NCBI RefSeq assembly: GCF_034627025.1
Contig: NZ_CP141048.1
Span: forward strand, 3,670,001-3,734,000
Length of the DNA: 64,000 bases
Direction of reading: 5' to 3'
Origin: Microvirga lotononidis
GTDB taxonomy: Bacteria; Pseudomonadota; Alphaproteobacteria; Rhizobiales; Beijerinckiaceae
Of this stretch, positions 38,491 to 45,993 are shown piece after piece. The translations under genes and the position numbers were made by a program. Numbering within the stretch: position 1 is the stretch's first letter; the number at the start of each line of letters is the position of its first letter. The notes below the pieces were generated by a model that had not been told where the DNA came from, ran no database searches, and was given only the letters and a program-made list of their open reading frames with translations.

Positions 38491-38715
38491 TCAAAGCTCC
38501 TCGTTTTCCTCTCGGGCATGGGCTTGCTCCAGGCGCTCCAGCAATTGCTGGATCCGGTCCGGAGCAGGCTCCTTCAGCACGTTCTGATAATTCTGCCGCA
38601 ACTGCCTCCCGAGGTCTTTCAGGACTTCGGACTGGCTGGACGACGGCAGGTTACCGAGACCGACGTTCCAGCCTTCATGGCCCTCGGCGGTATAAGGATG
38701 GTGCCGCTTTGGCAT
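38491..38715 (-). CDS. NepR-like anti-sigma factor
   Basis: 74 residues. The C-terminal half, VLKDLGRQLRQNYQNVLKEP then APDRIQQLLERLEQA, matches the NepR signature (LRxxYxxLvxEPvPDRfxxLLxxLe). NepR binds the extracytoplasmic-function sigma factor EcfG and releases it when PhyR is phosphorylated during the general stress response. The start at 38715 has GGAGGGC upstream; a longer TTG start at 38760 is possible. No phyR or ecfG gene is adjacent, so it is probably a secondary NepR paralogue. Confidence 0.75.
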   Translation of the reverse strand: MPKRHHPYTAEGHEGWNVGLGNLPSSSQSEVLKDLGRQLRQNYQNVLKEPAPDRIQQLLERLEQAHAREENEEL

Positions 38716-38967
38716 CCATGCCCTCCATCTCTGCTCATCCTTGAGCTTGAGAACGGGCAAGTCCGGATTGGGTTTCAGCTAAGTTTATGAAAAAGAATAG
38801 TTTTCCATAAAATTCGAGGAGGAGGCCTGAAATTGGGACTAGCTTCCTCGGATGTCGGATGCGGCCCATGCGTCTTCGACCAAAGGATGCGGCGACCGCC
38901 GGTCGCATTGGATTCCTATGAACACTGCGTCAAAGCTCGACCTTAGTGACAAAGGCGGGCTGGGTTC

Positions 38968-39135
38968 ATGCGTGAAGTTCTTATGGTTTATCTGTGCGGC
39001 GTGATCCTGCTCCTGGCAGTGTCGACCACCATCGATGGGGACGAAGGCGTAAGTCTCGACCACATCCTGATCGCCGGTTTCGGCTGGCCCATCCTGACAC
39101 CGATTCTCGCCTTGCGCGCCTGGAACAGCCGCTGA
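38968..39135 (+). CDS. 55-residue two-span membrane protein
   Basis: Encodes a helix (VLMVYLCGVILLLAVSTT), a short acidic loop (IDGDEGVSLD) and a second helix (HILIAGFGWPILTPILAL), ending in RAWNSR. The hydrophobic hairpin and biased codons suggest a real gene; the Shine-Dalgarno (AAAGGCGGG) is rather far. Function unknown. Confidence 0.55.
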   Translation: MREVLMVYLCGVILLLAVSTTIDGDEGVSLDHILIAGFGWPILTPILALRAWNSR

Positions 39136-39230
39136 AGGCGTTTCGTCTCGGATCTGTTCTCGACCCTAAATGCATTCCCTTGCGTCATCGGCGCTGCTAA
39201 GCTGGGCCGCAACTTTTCTCGAATGAACTC

Positions 39231-39626
39231 ATGTCCAGAGCGATCCTGTCCACCGTGATCCTGTTGTCGTCCCTCGGCGCGGTCCACGCCCAGACAAGCT
39301 GCTATCCCCGGATCGGGGCCTATAGCGGGCAGTATGAGGGCCAGTGCCCCGGTTCCAGTCTCAAATGGATGGCGGTCGAGAATTCGATCGGAGCGTTCGG
39401 GCGCAACTGCAGCGACGAGCCCTGGACGTATAACCGGATGGAAAAGACGTTCTACCATCCCAGGGCCAACGAGACATTCGCCATGCAGGATTGTTATGCG
39501 GCCAGCCGCGAGCAGCCCGCCGGCAGCCAGAGAACGAGCATCGGCACCGAAATCGTGCGCCGCTTCCACGAGAGCAAGATCCAACGGCCCGGTAAGACGG
39601 AGGAAGCATCGGCGGGCTCGCGGTGA
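39231..39626 (+). CDS. Secreted protein of unknown function
   Basis: 131 residues with a signal peptide MSRAILSTVILLSSLGAVHA. The mature part has four cysteines (TSCYP, GQCPG, RNCSD, QDCYA) and many aromatic residues, then a charged tail rich in Arg/Glu. An extracytoplasmic disulfide-bonded protein is inferred. No family recognised. Confidence 0.65.
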   Translation: MSRAILSTVILLSSLGAVHAQTSCYPRIGAYSGQYEGQCPGSSLKWMAVENSIGAFGRNCSDEPWTYNRMEKTFYHPRANETFAMQDCYAASREQPAGSQRTSIGTEIVRRFHESKIQRPGKTEEASAGSR

Positions 39627-39692
39627 GGACTCGTCGTGAGGTGGGCGAGGGGGCGGCACTCCCGAGCGTCATGATCCGTAAGGATACGTGAA

Positions 39693-39762
39693 TTGACCCT
39701 CGTCTCCGACGGGGTGACACTGATGTGTGGCCGACAGAATTGGTTGCTCCCTCTGAAGAACT
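39693..39762 (+). other. Possible short transcript with 13-codon ORF
   Basis: A TTGACC at 39693 precedes a 13-codon ORF (ATG at 39723-39724 region, MCGRQNWLLPLKN) whose TGA touches the terminator stem. GGGGTGA lies upstream of the ATG. No good -10 box was found. Either a tiny peptide gene or a small RNA. Confidence 0.3.
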
Positions 39763-39789
39763 GAGGCCCCTTTCGGGGCCTCTTTTCTT
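39763..39789 (+). terminator. Rho-independent terminator
   Basis: Stem GAGGCCCC / GGGGCCTC with a TTTC tetraloop, followed by TTTTCTT. It is 137 bp beyond the secreted-protein gene, further than expected for it alone. Confidence 0.9.
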
Positions 39790-39809
39790 GTCGGGTCTTC
39801 GGCGAGCCC

Positions 39810-40073
39810 TCAGGCGCGCAGGCTTTCGAGGAGCTTCTGGTAGGGCTCGCGCCGCTCGCGGTATTTCAGCAGCAGCTGCGTCTCGATGTATCGCCTCTGC
39901 TCGGCGTCGATCGGGCTGCGATCGAGATTCAGGATGTCTTCCCCATACTGGAAATCGATGTTGGTGAGCGTCCGTGCGACCCACAGTATTTTCAGATCGT
40001 TGTCGGTGATCATGCCCCGGGGCGCCTTCCGCCCAGGGTGCGCGTCGGATACATTCGCCTTGCTGACCGGCAT
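39810..40073 (-). CDS. Conserved-type small cytoplasmic protein, function unknown
   Basis: 87 residues, charged and mostly helical after residue 22 (ITDNDLKILWVARTLTNIDF ... RRYIETQLLLKYRERREPYQ). GGGGGGAAAC precedes the ATG at 40073. No domain recognised. It is divergent from the LuxR gene. Confidence 0.6.
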   Translation of the reverse strand: MPVSKANVSDAHPGRKAPRGMITDNDLKILWVARTLTNIDFQYGEDILNLDRSPIDAEQRRYIETQLLLKYRERREPYQKLLESLRA

Positions 40074-40427
40074 GTTTCCCCCCAGCCATCAGAACCTGTG
40101 AGGAATAATATCGTCCTGGAGGGTGAGCCGGCAACGGATGCAATCTAAGCTTGCGGGTTAAACGGCGGGCTCCAAGTCGGTAACCCGGATGGCGAGAGTG
40201 GGTATGCCACCCGGTTCCCGTCTGGCCCGGTCCCGTCCGGAGGCAGGTGCGCCGACCTGGTCCTGAAAGATATTAACAGGTGCTTTCCGTAACGGAGCCA
40301 TTAGGGGGTACGTAGTACCCCTTAGTGAGTAGAGAGGGCCTTCGCTACCTTGATCAACTTAGGACTTTGAGTCCTGATAGGCTCAGGAGGACTAACCCGC
40401 ACCATTTTGTCCTAAGGGGGGCAATCG
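40074..40427. other. Regulatory gap upstream of LuxR gene
   Basis: 354 bp. It holds a palindrome at 40305-40321 and, near the LuxR start, CTTAGG and CCTAAGG motifs (40358-40410). No ORF was recognised. Confidence 0.5.
40305..40321. promoter_or_regulatory. Candidate operator palindrome upstream of LuxR-type gene
   Basis: GGGGTAC GTA GTACCCC, 7-bp arms with a 3-nt centre, continuing TTAGTGAG. The right half TACCCCT fits the NarL-type heptamer pattern (TACYYMT). It lies 107 bp before the LuxR start and may be an autoregulatory site. Confidence 0.45.
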
Positions 40428-41168
40428 ATGATCCAGGATCATTCCGAACATGCCGCAGCGCCTGCTGCGATGGCAACGAATTCCTCGCAGCGCGTGGCAA
40501 CGAAGTTGCTCTGCGGGAACGTTCTGTTGCGGGCTGGCCTCTCCCAGCTTCTGTCAGGCACCGGCTTCGATATGGCCGGATCCACCGGGGTCGCACCCGA
40601 TCTCTGCATCGTCGATGCCACGGGCGATTTCCAGCAGACGCTCGAACTTATCCGCGAGACCAAGGCGCAGCATCCAGTCTCCCGGGTCGTGGCGATATCC
40701 CAGCAGTTCGACGTGCCGGGCGTGCAATCCGCGGTCGACGCGGGGGTGGACAGTTTCTGCCTCGCCACGAGCGCCCGTGAGGTTCTGGTCAGGACGCTCG
40801 AGCTCACCATGCTGGGCGAGAGGATATTGCCCAGTTCGATTCTGCGCCAGCTTCTGACCCAGGAGCACTCGCCCGCCGGCGCCGCGCAGGTGATCCCCCT
40901 GGCCGACCACCGGATGCCGGACCCGAAGGTTTCGAAGCTTTCGCCGCGCGAGACGGTGATCCTCCAGTCCCTGATGGGCGGCGACCCGAACAAGGTCATC
41001 GCGCGCAAGCTCGACATCACCGAGGCGACGATCAAGGTTCACGTGAAGGCGATCCTGCGCAAGATCGGCGTCGCCAACCGCACCCAGGCCGCCATGTGGG
41101 CGACGGGGAACCTCCGCGAGGCCGGATCGACGGCCGGCGATTTCCGCGAAGTGCGGCGCCTGAGCTGA
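40428..41168 (+). CDS. LuxR/NarL-type regulator with degenerate receiver domain
   Basis: 246 residues. A receiver-like N-terminal domain retains Asp63 (CIVDATGD), but the acidic pair after the first strand is missing (KLLCGN) and the conserved Lys is replaced (FCLATSAREV). The C-terminal GerE helix-turn-helix is intact: KLSPRETVILQSLMGGDPNK and ATIKVHVKAILRKIGVANRT (170-220). It probably acts without normal phosphorylation. Binding of a ligand or constitutive control is possible. Targets unknown. Confidence 0.88.
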   Translation: MIQDHSEHAAAPAAMATNSSQRVATKLLCGNVLLRAGLSQLLSGTGFDMAGSTGVAPDLCIVDATGDFQQTLELIRETKAQHPVSRVVAISQQFDVPGVQSAVDAGVDSFCLATSAREVLVRTLELTMLGERILPSSILRQLLTQEHSPAGAAQVIPLADHRMPDPKVSKLSPRETVILQSLMGGDPNKVIARKLDITEATIKVHVKAILRKIGVANRTQAAMWATGNLREAGSTAGDFREVRRLS

Positions 41169-41222
41169 ACCCAGGACGCGTCAGGCGGCCCTTCGGGGCC
41201 GCTCGGAACGATACGCTCTTCC

Positions 41223-41330
41223 TGAATGGGAGCATCGAACCCGGAAACGGGTTCGATGCTTTATGTTTTGGCCCGACGCCTCTTGTGCGCGAAAGCGGTT
41301 CCCACCTTCGCGTTCGATGCCTCACGCGAG
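41223..41330. repeat. Dispersed palindromic repeat, family A, copy 6
   Basis: GAGCATCGAACCCGGAAACGGGTTCGATGCTT, a tight palindrome, then a second unit GCGAAAGCGGTTCCCACCTTCGC and TTCGATGCCTCA. The last bases contain the stop codon of the minus-strand microprotein. Confidence 0.75.
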
Positions 41331-41450
41331 CAGCGACAGGACCGTCGCGGCGACGTTGATCCCCATCACGACGAAGAGCAATGCGACCGAGACGGGAATG
41401 GGCCGCATGGATGGTTCGTATTCCCTGGGGTGATGATCCGTTGCCTTCAT
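41322..41450 (-). CDS. 42-residue membrane microprotein
   Basis: Start ATG at 41450 with AAGGGAAAC upstream. A polar N-terminus (MKATDHHPREYEPSMRP) is followed by one membrane helix (IPVSVALLFVVMGINVAATV) and LSLLA. It is similar in layout and C-terminal sequence to the 49-residue protein at 34905-35054. Its stop lies in a family A repeat. Function unknown. Confidence 0.6.
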   Translation of the reverse strand: MKATDHHPREYEPSMRPIPVSVALLFVVMGINVAATVLSLLA

Positions 41451-41570
41451 GGCGTTTCCCTTTCGGCTTTGCTGAATGGCCTGCAGGATGACGCGCTTCG
41501 GCCCAGGCCGCTGTGAAGTGCTTCACGCAAGCGGACATTTCGGCGAAGCGGATCGGACTTTCACGATTCG

Positions 41571-42413
41571 CTAAGGCGAGCCGCCACTCGCCGTCCCTCG
41601 GTGCTTCCGCAGAAACTGCGCGATCACCGCCGCGACGTCCCGCGCCCGCTCCACGGGGAGCATGTGCGTCTCGTTCTTGAAGAGGCGCAGCTGCGCCCCG
41701 GGGATGAGCCGGGCCGTCTCTTCGAGAGCCGCCACGTCGAAGAACGGGTCGCGGGTCGCGCCGACGACGAGTGCCGGCGCCGCGATGCGGGCGAGCCAGG
41801 ACGGATCGCGGCCGAATTCCTCGCCCGCAACGGCGTTGAGTCCGCGCACGATGGTCACCGGATCGTTCATCGTTTCCAGCAGCCGCTTGCGCTCCTGCCT
41901 GAACCGCAGGCGGATGAGCCAGTTGAGCCACGGGCGGCGGAAGACAAGGCCGAACTCGTCGAGGAAGCCGTCGAAGTCGCCGGCCCAGGCGCAGGCGATC
42001 TGCCGGTCGACGCTCCGGCGTCCCTCCGGCGAGAAGCGATGTGCGCTGACCGTCAGGATCAGCTCCGTCACGAGGTCGGGACGATCCGCCGCGAGCCGCG
42101 CCGCGACGAAGCCGCCGAAGGAGATGCCCATCACGGTGGCCGGGCCGATGTCCCCCAGGATCCGCGCGACGTCGTCGACGATCGTGCCGACCGTGTAGTC
42201 GGCGGCTGGAGAGGGGTCGTAACCCAGGATGTAGATCGGCCGGCCGCGAGGCAGGAGGCGCGCGATGCGGCTCGCGTCCCTCATCGCCCGCGCCGGGGTC
42301 GGACGCCTGACGAAAGCCTGCCCGCCGTTGAGCACGACGATTGGGTTGGGCCCCGAACCCGATGTCACATAGGGAATCTTGTTCAGGAACAGACCTGATT
42401 GAAAGTCCTTCAT
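41571..42413 (-). CDS. Alpha/beta hydrolase
   Basis: 280 residues. It has an alpha/beta-hydrolase fold with nucleophile elbow GISFGG (VMGISFGGFVAARLA), acid in VVGATRDPFF and His in FKNETHMLP. An oxyanion-type loop VVLNGGQAF near the start replaces HG. Substrate unknown. The ATG at 42413 starts MKDFQSGLFLNKIPYVTSG; no clear Shine-Dalgarno was found. Confidence 0.83.
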   Translation of the reverse strand: MKDFQSGLFLNKIPYVTSGSGPNPIVVLNGGQAFVRRPTPARAMRDASRIARLLPRGRPIYILGYDPSPAADYTVGTIVDDVARILGDIGPATVMGISFGGFVAARLAADRPDLVTELILTVSAHRFSPEGRRSVDRQIACAWAGDFDGFLDEFGLVFRRPWLNWLIRLRFRQERKRLLETMNDPVTIVRGLNAVAGEEFGRDPSWLARIAAPALVVGATRDPFFDVAALEETARLIPGAQLRLFKNETHMLPVERARDVAAVIAQFLRKHRGTASGGSP

Positions 42414-42754
42414 GGGAGATACGCGAGGTCGGAAGCGGCCGGTCCGGAAGCATTCGATCGGTGGCGAGGAACGGCCGCAACGGAAATGAACATCTGCCTC
42501 GGATGCCGTTCCCCGCAGGGGCGAACGACAATGCACGCCAGTCATGGGCTGGAGCGGGATCGAAAGGCAGGAATGGAGCCGACGGACACTGGAAGAGTGG
42601 CGGCGGCGGGCGGCCGGACGGTTTTCCTAATGAGACTTGGACGTTACGTCAACTGCCGAGTTTGACGTGGCGCGTGTCATCCTCAGGCTGAGTGCAGCGA
42701 GGGAAGGGGATCCATGGCGTAGAGCGTGTAAGGGGATCTCCTTTCCCTTACGCC
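42414..42754. other. Gap holding a partial family B-like repeat
   Basis: 341 bp between the hydrolase and EAL genes. GTCATCCTCAGGCTGAGTGC at 42675 opens a GTCAT-type repeat reaching the EAL stop codon. A plus-strand frame at 42399-42665 has poor codon use and was not accepted. Confidence 0.5.
42675..42754. repeat. Dispersed repeat, family B-like, partial copy 4
   Basis: GTCATCCTCAGGCTG at the left, with internal GGGAAGGGGATCCATGG and AGGGGATCTCCTTTCCCTTA, like the interior of the copy at 28169. The right ATGAC boundary is missing. Confidence 0.55.
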
Positions 42755-43504
42755 TCACGGGTTGAGCGAAACCGCCGGTAGATCCTCGACGGCAGGACGG
42801 GCGAAGAGGAAGCCCTGGAACAGGCTGATGCCCGCATTCCGGAGTGTGGCGAGCTCCGCCTCCGTCTCGATGCCCTCGGCGATGACCGTGATGCCGAGGG
42901 CGCGCGCCATCACCAGGATGCCGGCGACAATGGCCTGGCGGGCGGAGGAATCCGGAATGCCGCGGACGATTTCCATGTCGACCTTGATGACGTCGGTCTG
43001 GAAGTTGGCGAGGAGGTTCAGCCCCGCATGGCCCGCGCCGAAATCGTCGATGGCGGTGATGAAACCGAGGCGCTTGTATTCCGCGATGATCCGGGCGACG
43101 TGCTTCGTGTCCGCCATCCGTTCGTTTTCCGTGAACTCGAACATGATCCGCCGGGTGTCGAAGCCCACGCGGCGGGCGGTTTCCAGGGAGGTTCTGATGC
43201 AGGCGGAGGGCTCGTAGACCGCGTTCGGCATGAAATTGATGGAAAGCCTCGTCTCCTCGGTTTTCGGGAAGAGGCGGCCCGCCAGCTCGATGGCCTTCAC
43301 CCGGCAGGCCTGATCGAACTTGTATTGCCGGGCCTCATCGACCTGGCTCAGGATCTGCCATGCCGATTGCCCCTCCGTTCCCCGAACCAGCGCCTCGTAG
43401 CCCCAGACGATCTCCCGGTCGAGATCCACGATGGGGTGGAACGCCATGGTGAAATCGAAGGGAAGCGGCTCGCTGCTCCGGCATCCCTGGCAGCCCGATT
43501 TCAT
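42755..43504 (-). CDS. EAL-domain cyclic-di-GMP phosphodiesterase
   Basis: 249 residues, essentially a stand-alone EAL domain that linearises cyclic-di-GMP. Catalytic features are intact: EAL at 37-39 (GYEALVRG), Asn in LSINFMPNAV, Glu in EFTENERM, DDFGAG at 153-158, Lys174 and Glu210 (AEGIE). A short N-terminal CQGC could bind metal or sense redox state. The start at 43504 is the best ATG but its Shine-Dalgarno is weak. Confidence 0.92.
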   Translation of the reverse strand: MKSGCQGCRSSEPLPFDFTMAFHPIVDLDREIVWGYEALVRGTEGQSAWQILSQVDEARQYKFDQACRVKAIELAGRLFPKTEETRLSINFMPNAVYEPSACIRTSLETARRVGFDTRRIMFEFTENERMADTKHVARIIAEYKRLGFITAIDDFGAGHAGLNLLANFQTDVIKVDMEIVRGIPDSSARQAIVAGILVMARALGITVIAEGIETEAELATLRNAGISLFQGFLFARPAVEDLPAVSLNP

Positions 43505-43599
43505 GTCCACTGGCGTTTCCGATCCGATGATGGAGAATTTCACAAAGCCATACGGGGAAAGATCTTGCGATTGCCCTAATGCAACGTGCGGTTCACCGG

Positions 43600-43668
43600 G
43601 GCCGCGTCGAACGATGCGTCGCTTCAAGAACGGAGCATCGGACGTAAATGTGGGTCCGATCCTCTGAC
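43600..43668. repeat. Dispersed palindromic repeat, family A, copy 7
   Basis: GCGTCGAACGATGCGTC followed by GGAGCATCGGACGTAAATGTGGGTCCGATCCTC. Shortened and diverged, between divergent EAL and homocysteine methyltransferase genes. Confidence 0.65.
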
Positions 43669-43823
43669 GTGAGGAAAAGCACATCCAGGCGTTAAGTCTT
43701 CGGGCAATCTTGCAGACCGACGCACTCGGCAATCCCGCACTGGCGAAGCACGCCGCGAAGCCAGCTGTCTTCAAGGGGCCGTTGGGGGTTATCGCTCATG
43801 CAAGGAACGCGGGAGGCGCTGCC

Positions 43824-44783
43824 ATGACCCGTCACCGATTTGCGTTTCCACCCTCCGACGATGCGATCTTCCTGACCGATGGCGGTCTCGAAACGACGCT
43901 CGTCTTCGTCGAAGGCCTGGATCTTCCCTGCTTCGCGGCCTTTCCGCTTCTGCGCAGCGTGGAGGGAAGGGGGCGGCTCGAACGGTATTTCGAGCCCTAT
44001 ATCCGCACCGCCATGGAGCGGGATGTCGGGTTCATCCTGGATACGCCTACGTGGCGGGCCAATGCCGATTGGGGCGCGAAGCTGAACGTCTCACCGGAAG
44101 ACCTGATCGTGATGAACGGAGATGCGGTGCGCTGGGCCCTCTCGCTTCGCGACCGGCTCTCCGATGAGCGGGATCGCATCCTGATCAACGGCGTCGTCGG
44201 CCCACGCGGGGACGGCTACAGGGCCGATGCGCAGATGACGGTCGAAGAGGCTCAGGCCTATCATGCGCCGCAGCTGGAAGCCTTTCGCGATGCGGGGGGC
44301 GACATGGTGAGCGCCATCACGATGAATTATGCGGAGGAGGCCATCGGAATCGCGCGCGCCGCCAAAGCTCTGAGCATGCCGGTGGTGATCTCGTTCACCG
44401 TCGAAACCGATGGCAGGCTCGCTTCCGGCGAGACGCTTCGATCCGCCATCGAACGGACGGATCGGGAGACGGGCGAGGCCACTGCCTATTACATGATCAA
44501 CTGCGCGCACCCGACCCACTTCGACGACATCCTGTCGGGCAGGGAAGAATGGACCCGGCGCATCCGGGGGCTCCGCGCCAATGCCTCGGTCAAAAGTCAC
44601 GCGGAACTCGATGAATCCACCGAGCTCGACCCGGGCGATCCGGTCGATCTCGGTCGGCATTACCGAAGGCTGCGCGAGCGCATGCCCCAGATCTCCGTGC
44701 TCGGGGGCTGCTGCGGCACCGATCATCGTCACATCGCGGCGATCTGCGAGGCCTGCATGCCACCGTCAGGCAGATCGGCGTGA
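43824..44783 (+). CDS. Homocysteine S-methyltransferase family protein
   Basis: 319 residues. The fold opens FLTDGGLETTLVFVEGLDLP and carries the zinc-thiolate ligands in INCAHP and GGCCGTDHRHIAAIC. Such enzymes methylate homocysteine to methionine from S-methylmethionine or betaine-like donors. GGGAGG precedes the ATG at 43824. Its 3' end overlaps the convergent DUF1622 fragment by 18 bp. Confidence 0.9.
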   Translation: MTRHRFAFPPSDDAIFLTDGGLETTLVFVEGLDLPCFAAFPLLRSVEGRGRLERYFEPYIRTAMERDVGFILDTPTWRANADWGAKLNVSPEDLIVMNGDAVRWALSLRDRLSDERDRILINGVVGPRGDGYRADAQMTVEEAQAYHAPQLEAFRDAGGDMVSAITMNYAEEAIGIARAAKALSMPVVISFTVETDGRLASGETLRSAIERTDRETGEATAYYMINCAHPTHFDDILSGREEWTRRIRGLRANASVKSHAELDESTELDPGDPVDLGRHYRRLRERMPQISVLGGCCGTDHRHIAAICEACMPPSGRSA

Positions 44784-45083
44784 TGGTTCGACTTCGTCTT
44801 TGTGCCGTTCCCAGGGCCAGCGGCCTTCGATCTCGACTTCGAGCGAGAAGCTGAGGAATGTCCGGATGAGGACGATGCCGCCGAGGATCAGAAGGCTTTG
44901 AATCGTCGGCTCGATGGCGACCGTGTTGATGATGTCGGCGGCGACGAGGAATTCGAGGCCGAGCAGGATCGCGCGGCCCACATTGGAGCGGTAGAGGGTA
45001 AACGCGTCCGAACCGGAACGACCGTGCAGGATCTGCCAGAGCGCGGCGATGCTCGATCCGAGAATGCCGAGGACGATGATGGC
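44766..45083 (-). pseudogene. DUF1622 membrane protein, 3' part (interrupted by IS21 element)
   Basis: Encodes the last 105 residues: IIVLGILGSSIAALWQILHG, GLEFLVAADIINTVAIEP and SFSLEVEIEGRWPWERHKDE, the typical DUF1622 pattern. Joining it to the 5' part at 47721-47791, with one copy of the 8-bp duplication removed, restores an uninterrupted 126-codon gene in frame. Confidence 0.9.
45076..45083. repeat. Target-site duplication, left copy
   Basis: ATGATGGC, repeated at 47721-47728 on the other side of the IS21 element. Confidence 0.9.
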
Positions 45084-45233
45084 TGAGGATACCGACGAAG
45101 CCGTCCACTTCGTCCAATCTGAAGCCGTCCAGGCATTCCGATTTCAAGCCGTCCATGGGTCCGAGGTGAAGTCGTCCACCTGAGCGCCGCTCTTCGGGTC
45201 AGTGATGGATGGTGGTTGAGGTGGTGACGCTGG

Positions 45234-45980
45234 TCAAGCGTCGGCTGGCGTGTGGCGGGTCTTGCGCAGGCTCTCGCCGGTCAGATTAATCCGGTAGGCG
45301 TTGTGCACGACCCGATCGAGGATGGCGTCCGCCAGCGTCGGAACGCTGCCGATCATCGCGTACCAGTTCTCGACCGGCACCTGGCTCGTGATCAGCAGCG
45401 AACCGGCATCGTAGCGGTCCTCGACGATTTCCAGCAGATCGCGCTGCTGCTCGCCGGTGAGCGCCTCAGGACCCCAGTCGTCGAGGATCAGCAGCTTGGC
45501 CCGGGCAAGACTGCGTAACAGGCGAGAGTAGCGGCCATCGCTGCGGGCGAGATCGAGCGCCGCAAACAGCCGTGGCACACGATGGTAGAGCACCGACAGG
45601 TCCTCCCGGCAGGCCCGGTGTCCCAGGGCGCAGGCGAGCCAGCTCTTCCCGACCCCGCACGGGCCGGTGATCAACAGATTGCGCCGCTCGCGGATCCAGT
45701 CGCAGGTGGCCAGCTTGAGAAACAGCGCCCGGTCGAGGCCGCGTGCGGCCCGGAAGTCAACATCCTCGACGCTGGCGGGATGGCGCAGTTTGGCCGTTTT
45801 GGCCCGGGTCTCGCAGCGCTTCTGCTGCCGCGTCGTCACTTCATGATCGAGGATCAGGCCGAGCCATTCGGCATGGCCGAGCGCGTCAGCCTCGGGAGTG
45901 GCGCTGAGCGCCTTGAAGCCTTTGGCCATGCCGTGCAGGCCCAGCGCGTGAAGCTGGTCGAGGGTGGGATGGATCAACAT
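45234..45980 (-). CDS. istB: IS21 helper ATPase IstB
   Basis: 248-residue DnaC/DnaA-like AAA+ ATPase that assists the transposase. It opens MLIHPTLDQLHALGLHGMAK. Walker A is TGPCGVGKSWLA (106-116) and Walker B KLLILDDWG (162-170). AGGAGAC precedes the ATG at 45980. It follows istA by 13 bp. Confidence 0.96.
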   Translation of the reverse strand: MLIHPTLDQLHALGLHGMAKGFKALSATPEADALGHAEWLGLILDHEVTTRQQKRCETRAKTAKLRHPASVEDVDFRAARGLDRALFLKLATCDWIRERRNLLITGPCGVGKSWLACALGHRACREDLSVLYHRVPRLFAALDLARSDGRYSRLLRSLARAKLLILDDWGPEALTGEQQRDLLEIVEDRYDAGSLLITSQVPVENWYAMIGSVPTLADAILDRVVHNAYRINLTGESLRKTRHTPADA

Positions 45981-45993
45981 GGTCGGTCTCCTG

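Noticed and set aside
39640..39790. Possible tRNA ending at the terminator
   Set aside because: No cloverleaf with acceptor stem and T-loop could be drawn.
42399..42665. 88-codon plus-strand frame between hydrolase and EAL genes
   Set aside because: Poor start signal and no recognisable pattern; it overlaps the hydrolase start.
45097..45178. Regular 24-bp repeats as a CRISPR array
   Set aside because: The repeats are the multiple terminal repeats of the IS21 element; spacers are too short and no cas genes are present.
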